Origin: Blepharisma stoltei
Lineage: Eukaryota > Ciliophora > Heterotrichea > Heterotrichida > Blepharismidae
DNA length: 64,000 bases
NCBI GenBank assembly: GCA_914767885.1
Contig: CAJZBQ010000054.1
Span: forward strand, 909,501-973,500
Direction: 5' to 3'
The notes below the pieces were generated by a model, which saw only the letters and a program-made list of their open reading frames with translations, searched no databases and had not been told where the DNA came from. Of this stretch, positions 10,165 to 20,310 are shown in pieces. A program made the translations under genes and the position numbers. Position 1 is the first letter of the stretch. Each line of letters starts with the position of its first letter.

Positions 10165-11368
10165 TTAGTGCTTAATTTTATTTTTTCTCACCCCAATACA
10201 ATCAATCTCAATATACTCAATAATCGCGCTTGATTTTTCAAAATTTCCCAATTTAACTTTATACAAATAAGGGTCGATTTCTTCAATCCCTTCCACACAC
10301 ATTCTTTTCGCTATTTTTGTCTTATCATCCCAATTTATATTTGTCATCTTAATCCTTAAGCTTGACTCTTGAAAAGCTGCTGCCAAATCTGGGACTTCCA
10401 AGCCTAATTGACCTACAACTCTCATGTTTCTAATTTTGTTATCCTGAAATGCAACTAAAGCCTTTTCCTGTAAACTGGTTACATCTTACCATTATTGTGA
10501 TTCTTAAGTTAGGTTTAATTTGAGGAATTTGGGCTGTTTTTTTCTGCTGATTTTGCATAGGAGTTGATGGTAAAAATGATAAATCAGTGGAAGATGGGCC
10601 AGGCTCTATTACTTTTGAGTTTGAGGGGGTTAGAATGGGAGCGTTTTCTTCGATAAATTGATAAGCAAATGGATGAACCATGGCTTGAGGTGGTTGGATG
10701 TCTGACTGTATAGGAAATGTGAATTTCAATGAAATTAATTTTTCTTCGTGTTTAAGCTGGTTTTGTGCTTTAGCCCTGGCTGAAGTTAAAATATTGTCCT
10801 CGTCAGTTCATGGCTTGCTGTTATAAATTAGATTGGAGTTTTGGCTTTGCAGGACAGAAAAACAGTTTTGCAGAGGCTTTGAAATAGAAAATAATTCGCA
10901 TTTTCCGAGCCGTCCATAGGGGTTTAAGGAGTATAAGCAGTCTTCTAAAGCATAATTGATTTCTGTGATTTTTTTAATTAAATTTTCAGGCTTTATTTCG
11001 TTACCTTTGCTGAGAGTAAGCAAAATTTCTTTGATTTTTGCTAAACAATCTTCAGCTACAAATGGATTTTCTGTAATTGTTGCGAATACCATTATCACTA
11101 TACTAAATTAAAATAAATTGTTTATATAAATTATTGGTTTATTATTTATTTAAAATAAATTAATTAGCTATACATCATTGCTTATTACATAATGCCCACG
11201 AAATGTTTTCATTATCACTTGCCCATTTTTTTCCTGTTCTTCATTTTTCGCCAAGCTGCTTATTAATTCTCGACACAAGCTGTGAGCAACAGTTATAGGC
11301 ACTGTATGTCTAGATTGTACTGCAATGCATCCTCCAGAAGTCATTAAAATTCCAGCAATTTCTCCCAT
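10165..11368 (-). CDS. Coat/adaptor subunit-like protein (longin plus C-terminal domain, delta-COP-like?)
   Basis: Begins MGEIAGILMTSGGCIAVQSR at 11368. The N-terminal about 140 residues look like a longin domain of medium/small coat subunits (HYVISNDV-VIMVFATITENPF, then helices KIKEILLTL and ITEINYALEDCL). A linker with an in-frame TGA (SKP-W-TDEDN) leads to a segment EKALVAFQDNKIRNMRVVGQ that resembles the start of the delta-COP C-terminal domain. Reading requires IES 11099-11170 (72 bp) and an intron-like shift near 10455-10480, where the best GT..AG is about 22 nt, longer than other introns here. The product is shorter than delta-COP (about 400 versus 510 residues), so it may be another vesicle-coat relative. 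Family call tentative. Confidence 0.45.
11099..11170. other. IES, 72 bp
   Basis: TA-bounded, AT-rich, with stops. Removal joins HYVISNDV to VIMVFATITENPF in frame, a contiguous longin-like beta hairpin. Confidence 0.8.
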
Positions 11369-11376
11369 AATAATAA

Positions 11377-12114
11377 TTACAAAATTAATTTTTTAACAAT
11401 CCTAATTGGACTTTTCATAGAAATCAAGCCTAAAAGTTCGGGTGGGATATCGGTCCTCCGGTATGCTGCTTTTTGAAAATCCATTTTGACGACAATGTCT
11501 AGGTCACCGAACATTTTGATTTCTTTTTGGAATTTAATGGAAACTTCAGTTTTTGCTCTATTAAATTCGATGTTTACCTATATAAAGCTTACTTTATTGT
11601 TACCGTTTTCTTCTGTAGCGACCACAATGAATGGGAAAGGAATGGAGTCGCCGTTGTTAATAATTTGTTTATTTCTTCGGATTAGCTCTTTAGCTGCATA
11701 AAATCGGTTTGCAATGTCTTTTAGCCTTTCTCTTTTCCCTTCAACTGCTAATTGTAACTCATTTTCTTTTGGGTTTGCTTTAATTTGAATTTTTTCAGGG
11801 ATTTCTTGTGTAATTCCTTTTCAATAATATCTGTTATCTTTTTTCCTTACCATATCGCACGCAATTAATACATTTAATGCATCATAGACTCTTCGAAGAA
11901 TATTTTTTTCTTCTTTTTCTCTATCAATTTCGTCTCCAAGCTCCATTTCTTTAATTAATTCATCAGCTACTTCTTTATAGCAAGAAAAGCCTTTTTGGCA
12001 GATAATATCTTTTACACGGAGACTGAGGACTTTAAGCCCTCTATTCATACGTGGAGTGTTTTGTTCAGATTGTATTTGTCTATGTAAAGGGGTAAGAGGA
12101 GTAAAAGAAGACAT
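11377..12114 (-). CDS. DP-family transcription factor (E2F dimerisation partner)
   Basis: From Met at 12114 (MSSFTPLTPLHRQ): winged-helix DNA-binding domain (GLKVLSLRVKDIICQKG, YKEVADELIKE, then the DP signature RRVYDALNVL and RYY-W(TGA)-KGI), followed by the coiled-coil dimerisation part (GKRERLKDIANRFYAAKELI) and the beta-rich marked region (SIPFPFIVVATEE, FNRAKTEVSIKF). The RVYDALNVLxA form and the long spacer identify DP rather than E2F. A 15-nt intron (11578-11592) removes a TAG. It partners E2F proteins on cell-cycle promoters. Stop TAA at 11377, nine bases before the next gene's ATG at 11368. The frame is open upstream to 12690 (next entry), so the N-terminus may be longer. Confidence 0.88.
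11578..11592 (-). other. 15-nt intron in DP gene
   Basis: GTAAGCTTTATATAG on the minus strand. Removal joins GNNK to VNIEFNRAK and eliminates an in-frame TAG. Confidence 0.85.
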
Positions 12115-12258
12115 AATTTTAGATGGGATTGGGGATGAAATTTTATTTTTCAATAAATTAAATTTTGACAGAAATTTTATGATAAATTCTCTTTTTTTAA
12201 ATAATTCAGGAAATAAATTTGCAGAGCCATTAAAAATGTATTGAAAAATTATACTACT

Positions 12259-12690
12259 TCAAGCAGGAGTTATAGTCCCACCTTCAAAATTATATGTATC
12301 GCCACTTGGCTCTTTTAACCCAAGTTCTGTTGGCTCTGACAATATCCCAATATTATTTTCATAAAAAGTTCTCAAAAACTCTTCTCGAATGATGCTATTG
12401 CAATCAGTTGTCGGGGTATTATTTTGAGAAGAAAAAAAATCCAAGTCATTCTGAATTGGGTCTTGAAATTCCTTTGAAATTTGCAGCAAAACATCAGCTT
12501 GGGATGGAATTCTTAGGAATGTCCCGAGCTCAGGAGAGTATCCTAAGTTGAGGTAAATATAAAATAAAGTTGTATCAGATGCCAAATAAGATATGTAGCT
12601 TTTTAAGACCTGAGAAGTATCGCTATGCGATTTTTTCAGGTCTTGGAGCAATGCTTTGATGTGAGGAGGGCAATGAGGATTGCTTGCCAT
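12259..12690 (-). CDS. Hypothetical protein, possibly the N-terminal part of the DP gene
   Basis: ATG at 12690 (MASNPHCPPHIKALLQDL) opens a frame of about 143 residues, mostly helical-looking, rich in Ser, Leu and Asp/Glu. It reaches a TGA at 12259, not a TAA/TAG. With TGA as Trp the frame stays open without any TAA/TAG into the DP coding region. So either this is the N-terminal half of one 435-residue protein, or an unseen intron or IES supplies a stop between 12260 and 12115. The bridging 45 codons are AT-rich (Phe, Ile, Leu, Lys, Asn), more like non-coding DNA. No domain recognised. Confidence 0.5.
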   Translation of the reverse strand: MASNPHCPPHIKALLQDLKKSHSDTSQVLKSYISYLASDTTLFYIYLNLGYSPELGTFLRIPSQADVLLQISKEFQDPIQNDLDFFSSQNNTPTTDCNSIIREEFLRTFYENNIGILSEPTELGLKEPSGDTYNFEGGTITPA

Positions 12691-12945
12691 TATATTATAA
12701 TCTTAACGATATGGTGTAAAAGATATTGAAGGATTTTTTATTTCTTCAGAATTAAGATGCTAATGAGAAATGATTGATTTTTATAAGCAAATAATAAAAT
12801 TATAGTAAATTAATTAATCTGAAATAAGATTTTTGTGAATATTCTAGAAATTATGATACTTTTTTATGTAAACTAATAAATTTCAAAAAATTCATCTTTA
12901 TATGGAGATCATATAATTAATTCAAAAAATATCTTGAATTCTCTG

Positions 12946-13506
12946 ATGAACTGCCCTATAGGAATATTTGGAGATACAGGAGTAGGTAAAAGTAGAATAT
13001 GCAACCGATTTGTGTCTAATTGCTATGAAGAAGATTATATGCCTACTATATTTTGCAGTTACATCAAGCCAATTGTTCATCAAAAGAATTTTTATTCATT
13101 AGAAATCAATGAATCAGCAAGTGACGAAGGATTTGTCACAGATTATACCGATGTTATTGAAAAATCTTTAGGATTTTTATGTATTTTTGACCTTACACAA
13201 GAAACAAGTTTGCATAAAATTTCAGAATTTAGATATCGAATTTTGAACCAAAAAAATTTAACCAAAGTGCCAATGATCATTGTCGGTAACAAGAGCGATT
13301 TGACATCTGAAAGAAAAGTTTTGTCTGAAACTGGACAGATGCTTGCAGATAAATGTTGTGTGCCTTACATAGAGGTCTCTGCAAAATTTGGAACTAATAT
13401 ATCGAAATGCTTTGAAATGCTTTTAGACGAAATTCATCCAAAGAATAATCTGATTCCAGTCAAGAGAAAAGGATGCTTAGGATGCATTCAATGGCTTGTA
13501 ACCTAA
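12946..13506 (+). CDS. Ras/Rab-like small GTPase, atypical switch II
   Basis: First plausible Met is at 12946, directly before the P-loop GIFGDTGVGKSRI. Other motifs: candidate switch-I Thr in MPTIF; base recognition NKSD and SAK (VGNKSDLTS, IEVSAKFG). About 186 residues. The switch-II DTAGQE is replaced by NESASDEGF, so the catalytic Gln and the DxxG motif are missing; GTP hydrolysis is probably slow or absent. The C-terminus (KRKGCLGCIQWLVT) has two Cys after a basic patch but no terminal CAAX or Rab CC. Overall Rab-like; a divergent or pseudo-GTPase role in membrane traffic is inference. Confidence 0.72.
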   Translation: MNCPIGIFGDTGVGKSRICNRFVSNCYEEDYMPTIFCSYIKPIVHQKNFYSLEINESASDEGFVTDYTDVIEKSLGFLCIFDLTQETSLHKISEFRYRILNQKNLTKVPMIIVGNKSDLTSERKVLSETGQMLADKCCVPYIEVSAKFGTNISKCFEMLLDEIHPKNNLIPVKRKGCLGCIQWLVT

Positions 13507-13745
13507 TTATACCGGATTCTATTAAGAAAGATATTTTTATTACTTATTTGGATACTTTAAAATATAGAAATTGCTAATTAAATACTCTCTATCTATTTTA
13601 TTTAAAAACAAAAATTTAGAATATACTATTTCTATCATTTTAAATAATTTTTGGGCAGAAGTCATTTTTAAGAATAGGATTATTAAATAGAGCAATTGAA
13701 CTATTAATTGCAATTTTTGATTTTGTCTTCATATATTTATACACT

Positions 13746-14838
13746 CTAAAAATCACTTTCTTTTTTCTCTACTATCAGGCTTTTAAATTGTTCGAAATTG
13801 ATATATTTGACCATGCAGCCTTCTGATTCATTAAGCTTCTGGAAAATAATATCACTGAGCATAACAATCTGATATTTTGCAGCTTTGTCAGCCATACTCA
13901 GAGCTTCCATTAGCTGGTCTCTATCGAGCTCATCCCCTGCAGTTTTTTGAATAAATGAAAAGAAAACTAAATAAATTTTACATAGATATTTTTGGATTTG
14001 CCACAAATTTTTCTTCTTTTTATTGATCTTTTTAGGGGAAAATAAATTCCAATTATGGCTTTCCTGCAAGTTCTCTAACTCCCCCACTCCGTGATCGAAA
14101 AAAAAAAATTGTTTGACCCGGAAGAGGATTTTAAAATTTCCGATTGGTAAAATTAATTTAACTTTCAAAACTTATATTGTCAAATGCAAGCTGTATATAA
14201 ATTTTTTTTTATAAAAAATTGTTGTTCCCTCACGGAGGTGGGTTTTTATCCAAAAAATAATGATATTACTAATGATTTTGCTGCTCATTAAGGGGGAGTA
14301 AGCACGTTTTGAATAATTCTATATCAACTCATGGTTTATTGCTAATAGGATCAATTATTAAACTCCAAAAAGAATGATCGCAAGTGTAACAGTCAAGAAA
14401 GAATTGTTTGATTAAAGCACTGTGCACTAGGCTCTGAAATTCATCATATTTAACTCATGAAGTTCCCTGATATGCTTCAAGTAATGATATAAAAGTTGAA
14501 CTGATGCAAGAATACTGTTCAGTGGTATAAACATTTTTAGGCTGCTTATGAATCTCTATATTCAACAAGCTGACCGATAGCATTTTTCTGCGCGATATTA
14601 AAGGAGAAATATTAGGATAAGTTGAGTTTTCTTCTATAATAGGGGAATCTGTATTATGTATTATATAGCAAGGCTGAGCTGTTGTGCTTGAGGATTTGCG
14701 ATGAGTATTTCGTCTTTTTGTTATTCTTCTTATTCTAATATTGTTATATTCTTTGAGATTTGAAAATCTTCATATCAAACGAATTAGTTCGTTTGATATT
14801 TGGGCATCGCTCAAAGTCAGAAAAGATTTTTCTGCCAT
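13746..14838 (-). CDS. Hypothetical protein with two similar helix motifs, split by a MITE
   Basis: ATG at 14838 (MAEKSFLTLSDAQISNELI). Three in-frame TGA codons (LI-W-RFSNL, GTS-W-VKYDEF, NKP-W-VDIELF) are read as Trp. The frame enters a 223-bp MITE (14076-14298); TA-to-TA removal joins KTCL to ENLQESHNW. The tail holds AGDELDRDQLMEALSMADKA and ends at TAA 13746. The segments VKYDEFQSLVHSAL and INFEQFKSLIVEKK resemble F-helices of EF hands, but no canonical Ca-binding loop is visible. The Lys/Phe/Leu-rich stretch near 13960-14050 may hide another short IES. Function unknown. Confidence 0.6.
14076..14298. mobile_element. Family-1 MITE inside a coding exon
   Basis: TA-bounded, with left terminus CTCCCCCACTCCGTGATCGA and right terminus ending GGGGGAG. 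The interior is diverged and shorter than the 370-390 bp relatives. Excision restores the host frame. Confidence 0.8.
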
Positions 14839-14917
14839 TAAATAGTTTTATTTTCGTTTTTGGATTATTTTAATCCTTATACACGCTCAAAAAGTATAAT
14901 TTGCTATGAAGACTACA

Positions 14918-15461
14918 TTTTGTATCATTCATTCATTAAATTTATATAGAGAAGCTCCCGGCCAACCCACTAATAGCTTTCACGTCCCTTACTTGCCAAT
15001 CCGATTATATAGCCTAAGACTTGTTTCTCCATCGGGAAAAGGCCTGCATTGCTACTCAGAGGTAAATACGGTAAATAAGCCGAGCGATCGTGCAGTGTGT
15101 CGACGGGGTTGTCCTTTTCAAAAATTCAAAAAGTGAATATTCTAATCAGGCTTTCAATCGAGACGCGCGACTCGAAACTCCCATATCACGCTAGGAAAGC
15201 GCTCGAAGCGAACGTCCTCAAACCATGGTGGGTTATCCTTTCTAAATTCCAAGTCCCATCCTCCTTTGGGTAAAACCTTGTCCGTCTGCGGTCGACCAAC
15301 CAGACATTTTGACTCCACCAGGTCAAATTAAACCCTGCCAGACATGCTTACCAAAACACTTGCATCCCTTCGAACAGGTCCCCAGACTCCCACCTAGCTA
15401 CAGGTGTTAAGAGAGCAGGCTGGCTCTCCGCACCATTATATATATGATACTTTTTGTATCA
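14918..15461 (-). mobile_element. GC-rich retroposon-like element, intergenic
   Basis: Flanked by the direct repeat TTTTGTATCA (14918-14927, 15452-15461), which contains a TA. The head, on the minus strand near 15437, reads ATAATGGTGCGGAGAGCC; the opposite end carries a tail of AATG repeats. GC-rich island between AT-rich flanks. No believable protein. Confidence 0.75.
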
Positions 15462-15862
15462 CAAAGATTAATTTGTCACTTAAAATAGATTTATACTTTT
15501 GTAAAAAGGATTCCTGCAGAAAGAATCAGTTTACCATATTAGATTTCAAATTTTAAATAATCAATAAGTAAGAGACAGAAAAGATTTTATTTTCAAATAA
15601 AGCGAGCATGCTATTATATTTTAATATATAATTCATTATCGAATCTTAGCATCTCTATGATTACTGAATAATCTATACAATTTACTTTACAATATTATAT
15701 TTTATTTTTTTGCATTTATTTTATTTTCAGGTCGAATCAGAGTCTGTAAATCTTAATAACATTAAATTAAAATTTATTCTAATTAATTTTACTATTTGTC
15801 AAAAAATCACATTAGAAAATATGCCATATTAAATAAACTCACCAAATTTTCTAATATAAAAT
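15462..15862. other. AT-rich upstream region of VPS29
   Basis: No gene or repeat recognised. It presumably includes the VPS29 promoter. Confidence 0.4.
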
Positions 15863-17174
15863 ATGAGCCAATTTGGAGAGCTTGTGCTGCTAATAGGTGA
15901 CCTTCACATCCCTCAGCGTGCTGTTGACCTTCCTGAGAAATTCAAAGAACTCTTAGTCCCAGGAAAAGTTCAAAATATTTTTTGCACAGGAAATATTGGA
16001 TGTCGAGAATATTCCGATTGACTAAAAGGTTTGGCATCAAGCGTCCACATAGTTAAAGGCGATTTTGATGAAAATACTACGATCCCTGAAAGCAAGGTCG
16101 TTACAATTGGAGATTGAAAAATAGGCTTAATTCATGGGCATCAAGTAATTCCATGGGGCGATAAAGAAGCATTAGGAAATCTCCAACGTCAATTTGACTG
16201 TGACATTTTATAAATTAATATATAAAAAATATCTTGATTTTTATAGCTGAAATCTTTTTTATATGAAATTTATTATTTGCGGGATAATTTAAAGGTTTTA
16301 CATTTATATAAAGAGAATAATATCAGGCCACACACACGCCCTTTCTATAGAATCCTTAGATGGAAAATACTTTATTAACCCAGGATCGGCTACCGGAGCT
16401 TATTCATCAATAACACCAGAAGTTAAGCCGAGCTTTATTATAATGGCATTTCAAGGTATATACATAAAATGGCGTATGGGCGACCGACCCACCCTCCCAG
16501 TGGTGGTTACCCATGTATATCCGGGCATGGTTTTTGGAGCCAGGAATTAGCCCAACAACGTCCGGGACCTCGAAGCGAGAGGCCTAAGCGCGAGAACCGC
16601 TGTTTTTGCGACCAGACCCATGGGCAGTTATTCGTGACTTCTTTTTGCCAGCAGCGCTCAGCCCAGTGAGTGTGCCCGAAATGAGGCAGGGTGAATTACC
16701 TGCCTAAGCTGCTTTAGTGGCTCGCCCCGAATGGCGAAAGCTGTTGAGTTCTTTCTCGGGATGACCGGAAAAGAGGGGAGGCGAGTTAGACATCGAGACG
16801 GGGGTCTCTCCAGTTGAAAAGGTGCCCTTCAATGGGCAGATCTGGCGGACGACGAAGCGGAGTTGGCGTAAACTTAGGCGACGATCCAAGTTGGAAATGG
16901 AGGTGGTCAGCAAAGCCGGTATAAGACGGCCCTTGACAATACCTCTACCGAGAAACCGGGGGTTTCGGCCCGGGCTTGGTGAACGCTCTGCCACCACACG
17001 GGAAACCGTGGCATGCGACCTCGGACGTAGTAGGGACCTTAAATACCCAGCGTAATCTTAATCTTAATCTTAATCTTAATAATGGCATTTCAAGGTAATG
17101 ACGCGACACTATTCATCTATGAACTTGTTGATGGGAACATTTCAGTTAACAAAGCACAATTTTCTAAAAGCTAA
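15863..17174 (+). CDS. VPS29: VPS29 retromer subunit, split by two IESs
   Basis: Calcineurin-like phosphoesterase-fold subunit of the retromer endosome-to-Golgi sorting complex. ATG at 15863 ([19 protein letters not shown]); metal-site motifs [20 protein letters not shown] and SGHTHA are all present. Two TGA codons (YSD-W-LKGL, IGD-W-KIGL) are read as Trp in otherwise conserved strings. Removing the TA-bounded 16209-16317 joins CDIL to ISGHTHA. Removing the 639-bp GC-rich insert 16457-17095 joins AFQG to [13 protein letters not shown], the conserved C-terminal strand; stop TAA at 17172. The joined protein is about 184 residues, the normal VPS29 length. Confidence 0.95.
16209..16317. other. 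IES, 109 bp, in VPS29
   Basis: TA-bounded. Excision gives GACATTT-TA-ATATCAGG, coding Asp-Ile-Leu-Ile-Ser-Gly, the exact VPS29 consensus. Confidence 0.93.
16457..17095 (+). mobile_element. GC-rich retroposon-like element in VPS29 exon
   Basis: Perfect 19-bp target-site duplication ATAATGGCATTTCAAGGTA at 16440-16458 and 17079-17097, ending in TA. The element starts AAAATGGCGTATGGGCGACC and ends in a (TAATCT)n tail just before the second duplication. Such features (tail repeats, variable-length duplications, no TIR) suggest an RNA-mediated, SINE-like insertion. TA-to-TA excision restores VPS29 perfectly. Confidence 0.92.
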
Positions 17175-17209
17175 ATAATAAATACTTAACTACTAGGTAA
17201 ATTTAAAGC

Positions 17210-17306
17210 GCTCATAAATAGTTCCCTTTTTCATGTTTGTATAAAAATTTTTATCAAGCAAGCGAAAAAATTCTTTTATTCACTCACAAAGGGAAGGAGA
17301 GTAAGT
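17210..17306. mobile_element. Family-1 MITE fragment
   Basis: Ends TTATTCACTCACAAAGGGAAGGAGAGTAAG, an eroded right terminus of the CTCCGTGAG family. The left part is lost or unrecognisable. Confidence 0.5.
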
Positions 17307-17315
17307 AGTTTAATT

Positions 17316-17693
17316 ATGAGCACCAGTGACACTGACGAGGATATTTGTATGAAGAAAGCTGAAAAAGAGTTCAAACTGTATAGGAATAAGCGAAAAATTC
17401 AAAAAATGCTTGATGAATATAATTCGCAACTAGTTTCTCAAAGAGAAAACAATCTCCAATACGAATGAAGTGGGGATGGGCTCGAAATATTTTTGGCTCA
17501 GAGCGATTTTGATAAAGAACTATCTTCAATTGCAATAAGTCAAAATATTTATGAAGCATATAACCCAAAGAATCCATATCATTCAGGGGAGGATTCACAT
17601 ACCGAAATTTCGGAGAATACGAATGCTGAAGAAGAGATGTCTATTAAAGCAACTGATGATACTAACAGGAAACAAATGATTGCTCTGTTGTAA
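17316..17693 (+). CDS. Hypothetical acidic protein, probably continuing to about 17902
   Basis: ATG at 17316 (MSTSDTDEDICMKKAEKEF) through an in-frame TGA (QYE-W-SGDG) to a TAA at 17691; 125 residues, charged, helical N-terminus. Downstream, 17717 onward, another frame reads DKVVQLFGIFSVFDWDPKEN (with TGA as Trp) and later HKVEQKVIILETEKNLNA, ending TAA at 17902. These look like further exons separated by short removable segments, but I could not fix the junctions by TA or GT/AG rules. No family recognised. Confidence 0.55.
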
Positions 17694-18224
17694 ACTAAAT
17701 ATTTAAGGTAATTTTAGTGGATAAGGTTGTCCAGCTTTTTGGCATTTTTTCTGTTTTTGACTGAGATCCAAAGGAAAATGACCTAGAATTATGAAGGTAT
17801 GAAATTTAAAATAATTTCAATTTCTCCATAATTTGAAATGAGAATCATAAAGTAGAGCAAAAAGTGATAATACTTGAAACCGAAAAAAATTTAAACGCCT
17901 AACTTCTTTTTTGCTTCTGAATTTTTTTTAAAAATCCAACTTTAAAAATAAAAATCTATTTCTTCTTCTTCTTCTTATAAATAAGCAAAATTCCCCCTCG
18001 TGAATGTTTTTTCACCCTTCATCTCAAAAATATTATTTATTATAATGACGATCTTTTTTCAATTTAAAAATGCGATACTGATACATTTCACGAAATTCCA
18101 GATTTTTCTCCAATTCATTTTTATCTCAAAATTTCATGCGTTTTATTTACTTATAAATCGACACAATCAAAAATTTCTTAAGTCTTTGATTAATTATTGT
18201 CATATTAAATTAAAAATTGTGCCT
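17694..18224. other. Possible extra exons, then AT-rich intergenic DNA
   Basis: 17717-17902 contains the coding-like blocks described in the previous entry. The rest, including a (CTT)n run near 17962, shows no gene. Confidence 0.4.
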
Positions 18225-18698
18225 TTAAATTCCTCTTCTTTCGAGATCTACAAATATCGGCAACCTCTTTTTAGAGGAATCTTTAGATGCATCAAATGAT
18301 CCTTTCCTGCTTGAAACTCTACTTCCTACAGGTGAGTTATCAGCTGTGTCTGGTGATAGATCTCTATGAATAAATTGGCACCTTGATCCATATATGCAAT
18401 ATCCTAGCTCATGGAATTGTTTACATCTCTGAGTTTTATAGTTTTTTGCCTGAGGCTTATCCCTTAACTCAGATTCACCATGAGCGAACGCACATTCGCT
18501 TCCAAACTCGCAATACCCATTTTCCCAATTTTTACAAATTTCGCTCTTGAATTTTGTTTGGAAGTCAGCTTTCGTTGATTTCTTTTTGGCTTGGGAGCTT
18601 TCTAAGGCTGATTTGTTTTGATTTTTCTTTGATTTGCCGCTTTTTGGAGGCTTTTGGCTTCGAATTTTAGGTTGTTGAATTTCTGAAATAGTTTCCAT
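18225..18698 (-). CDS. Tandem CCCH zinc-finger protein (TIS11/tristetraprolin type)
   Basis: 157 residues, complete and uninterrupted. Two CX8CX5CX3H fingers in the C-terminal half: the first begins KSEICKNWENGYCEFG with FAHGESEL after it, the second begins KTQRCKQFHELGYCIYG and ends CQFIHRD. The linker length fits the TTP/ZFP36 tandem-finger family, which binds AU-rich elements of mRNA and usually promotes decay. The N-terminal 50 residues are basic and Lys/Ser-rich; the tail is Ser-rich with possible phosphosites (SPDTADNSP). Specific ortholog not assigned. Confidence 0.88.
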   Translation of the reverse strand: METISEIQQPKIRSQKPPKSGKSKKNQNKSALESSQAKKKSTKADFQTKFKSEICKNWENGYCEFGSECAFAHGESELRDKPQAKNYKTQRCKQFHELGYCIYGSRCQFIHRDLSPDTADNSPVGSRVSSRKGSFDASKDSSKKRLPIFVDLERRGI

Positions 18699-20310
18699 AA
18701 TGAAATATTTTTATATAATTTTGTAACCATTTTAGATTTTATAGGCACTTACTGACCAGTCCCGATCATTTACTTACGACATGCTAGAGCTGGATTTTTG
18801 CACTGATTATGGCTTCTGGAGTTTAGTTTTAAAATGCTAGGCCAATATTCAAGGCTTTCGGTAAGTTTTTCGGCTGAGTATAAAAGTTAATAAAATTGCC
18901 ATTTCTTCTGTCCGTTCATCAGGATATTTCAGATATATGTTGGCTTTGGATTTCTTTTTAATGAGAATTAAATTCTGATTAAAACAGATATCAAAATAAA
19001 TAAGAATATAAGAAAATAATATTCTGGTTTAGAAAAATAGAATATTTACATCTGATTTCTTTGACTCCCTCTTTAAAAAACATCTAAATTAATTTATAAA
19101 TTTATGTAAGATGTTTAAATTTAATATATTTAGCCTGAGATATCACTATAAATTTTATAATAAAAAAGAATTATGTTAAAAATTTTTTGCTCACTCTAAA
19201 GGGATTAGTTTACCGAAAATAGACATTTTTCAATGATTCTGCTTGCTCTTAAATGGATAGAGTGAGGAAAATATTTTGAAATTAAAACCATAGTTCCCTA
19301 TTTTTAAACTTTCAATGCTGTTTTCGATAATTACCATAGCCTATGCTTGCTATTAAAGATTAGCTTGGCTAAGAGGCTCGCGAACTAAATTTTCGTATAA
19401 AAATAATGCTTTCCTTTATTCAAATGATCGTTGAAAAAGTAAATATACTATCTCGATCTAATTAAAAGCCAGATGTGCATCATTGATATTTGAAAATATT
19501 TTTCTAATGCTTTCGAAACTTCAGCTAAGACGATTTCCTTACTCTTCTTTATTACTATAATAATATAGTATTTAGATCGTTTTAAAATTAAAAGATCAAC
19601 GAAATCGCTATATTAAATATACTCGGTGCTTGTAATGAAAATATATGTGTGTGTGCGCAAATAAAAATATTAATGGATCTGCTATATCTCAATGAGTTAG
19701 AACTTTTATGTCAGAATGATGGATTTTGATGCCTGATGAAATTCCATTTTTATCATTACCTGCTTAATTTAAGAGAAGATTTCCAGCTTTGCAACTCAAC
19801 TATGAGAAATTAATATATTTTTCATCTATTAAATTAAGTAAGCGAAATTGAGCTACTATTTTTAAAAATAAGAAAAATAAAAAATATTAGCTCAATTCTT
19901 TAAAAATTAGATACTATTTTAATGCATAGAAATACTACTTGTTGAGAATGAATATATTAATAGCATTAATATTGAACTTACTATTAAATTTTGCAAAAAT
20001 ATCCTCTATAAAAAATCCATATATGGCAATGTTTGCTAAATTCTTTTTTATAGATGCAGACTGATTAAATTAATTATTTAAAATCATAAATGCAAATGGA
20101 TCTATAAAATCTCTCCTTCTCATTTTAATTTATCTAATAATTCTTAAATACAAAGAAATCTTTTAATAATTTTTAAAATATTTTCAATGAATTTTCTTCT
20201 CTACTTCCTAAATTCCTTATTTTTCAAATGAAACACTAATTTACACAGATTTACCAAAAGAATTTTAAATCTGATTTAGCTTTCATTTTTATAATAATTT
20301 CCTACGTGTA
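18699..20310. other. Long AT-rich intergenic region, partly a duplicated segment
   Basis: 18699-19850 shows no gene; 19180-19260 contains a worn family-1 MITE-like patch (TGCTCACTCTAAAGG..). From about 19850 the sequence is homologous to 21260-21737, the upstream region of the second SAR1 gene. Confidence 0.5.

Noticed and set aside
12259..12261. TGA as a true stop at many gene ends
   Set aside because: Conserved proteins continue through TGA with Trp at the expected site (VPS29, thiolase, kinase), so TGA is not used as a terminator here.
16704..17055. Open frames in GC-rich islands (also 7647-7910, 37183-37516, 47205-47852)
   Set aside because: They lie within retroposon-like elements, show no homology I recognise, and open frames are expected in GC-rich DNA with few stops.
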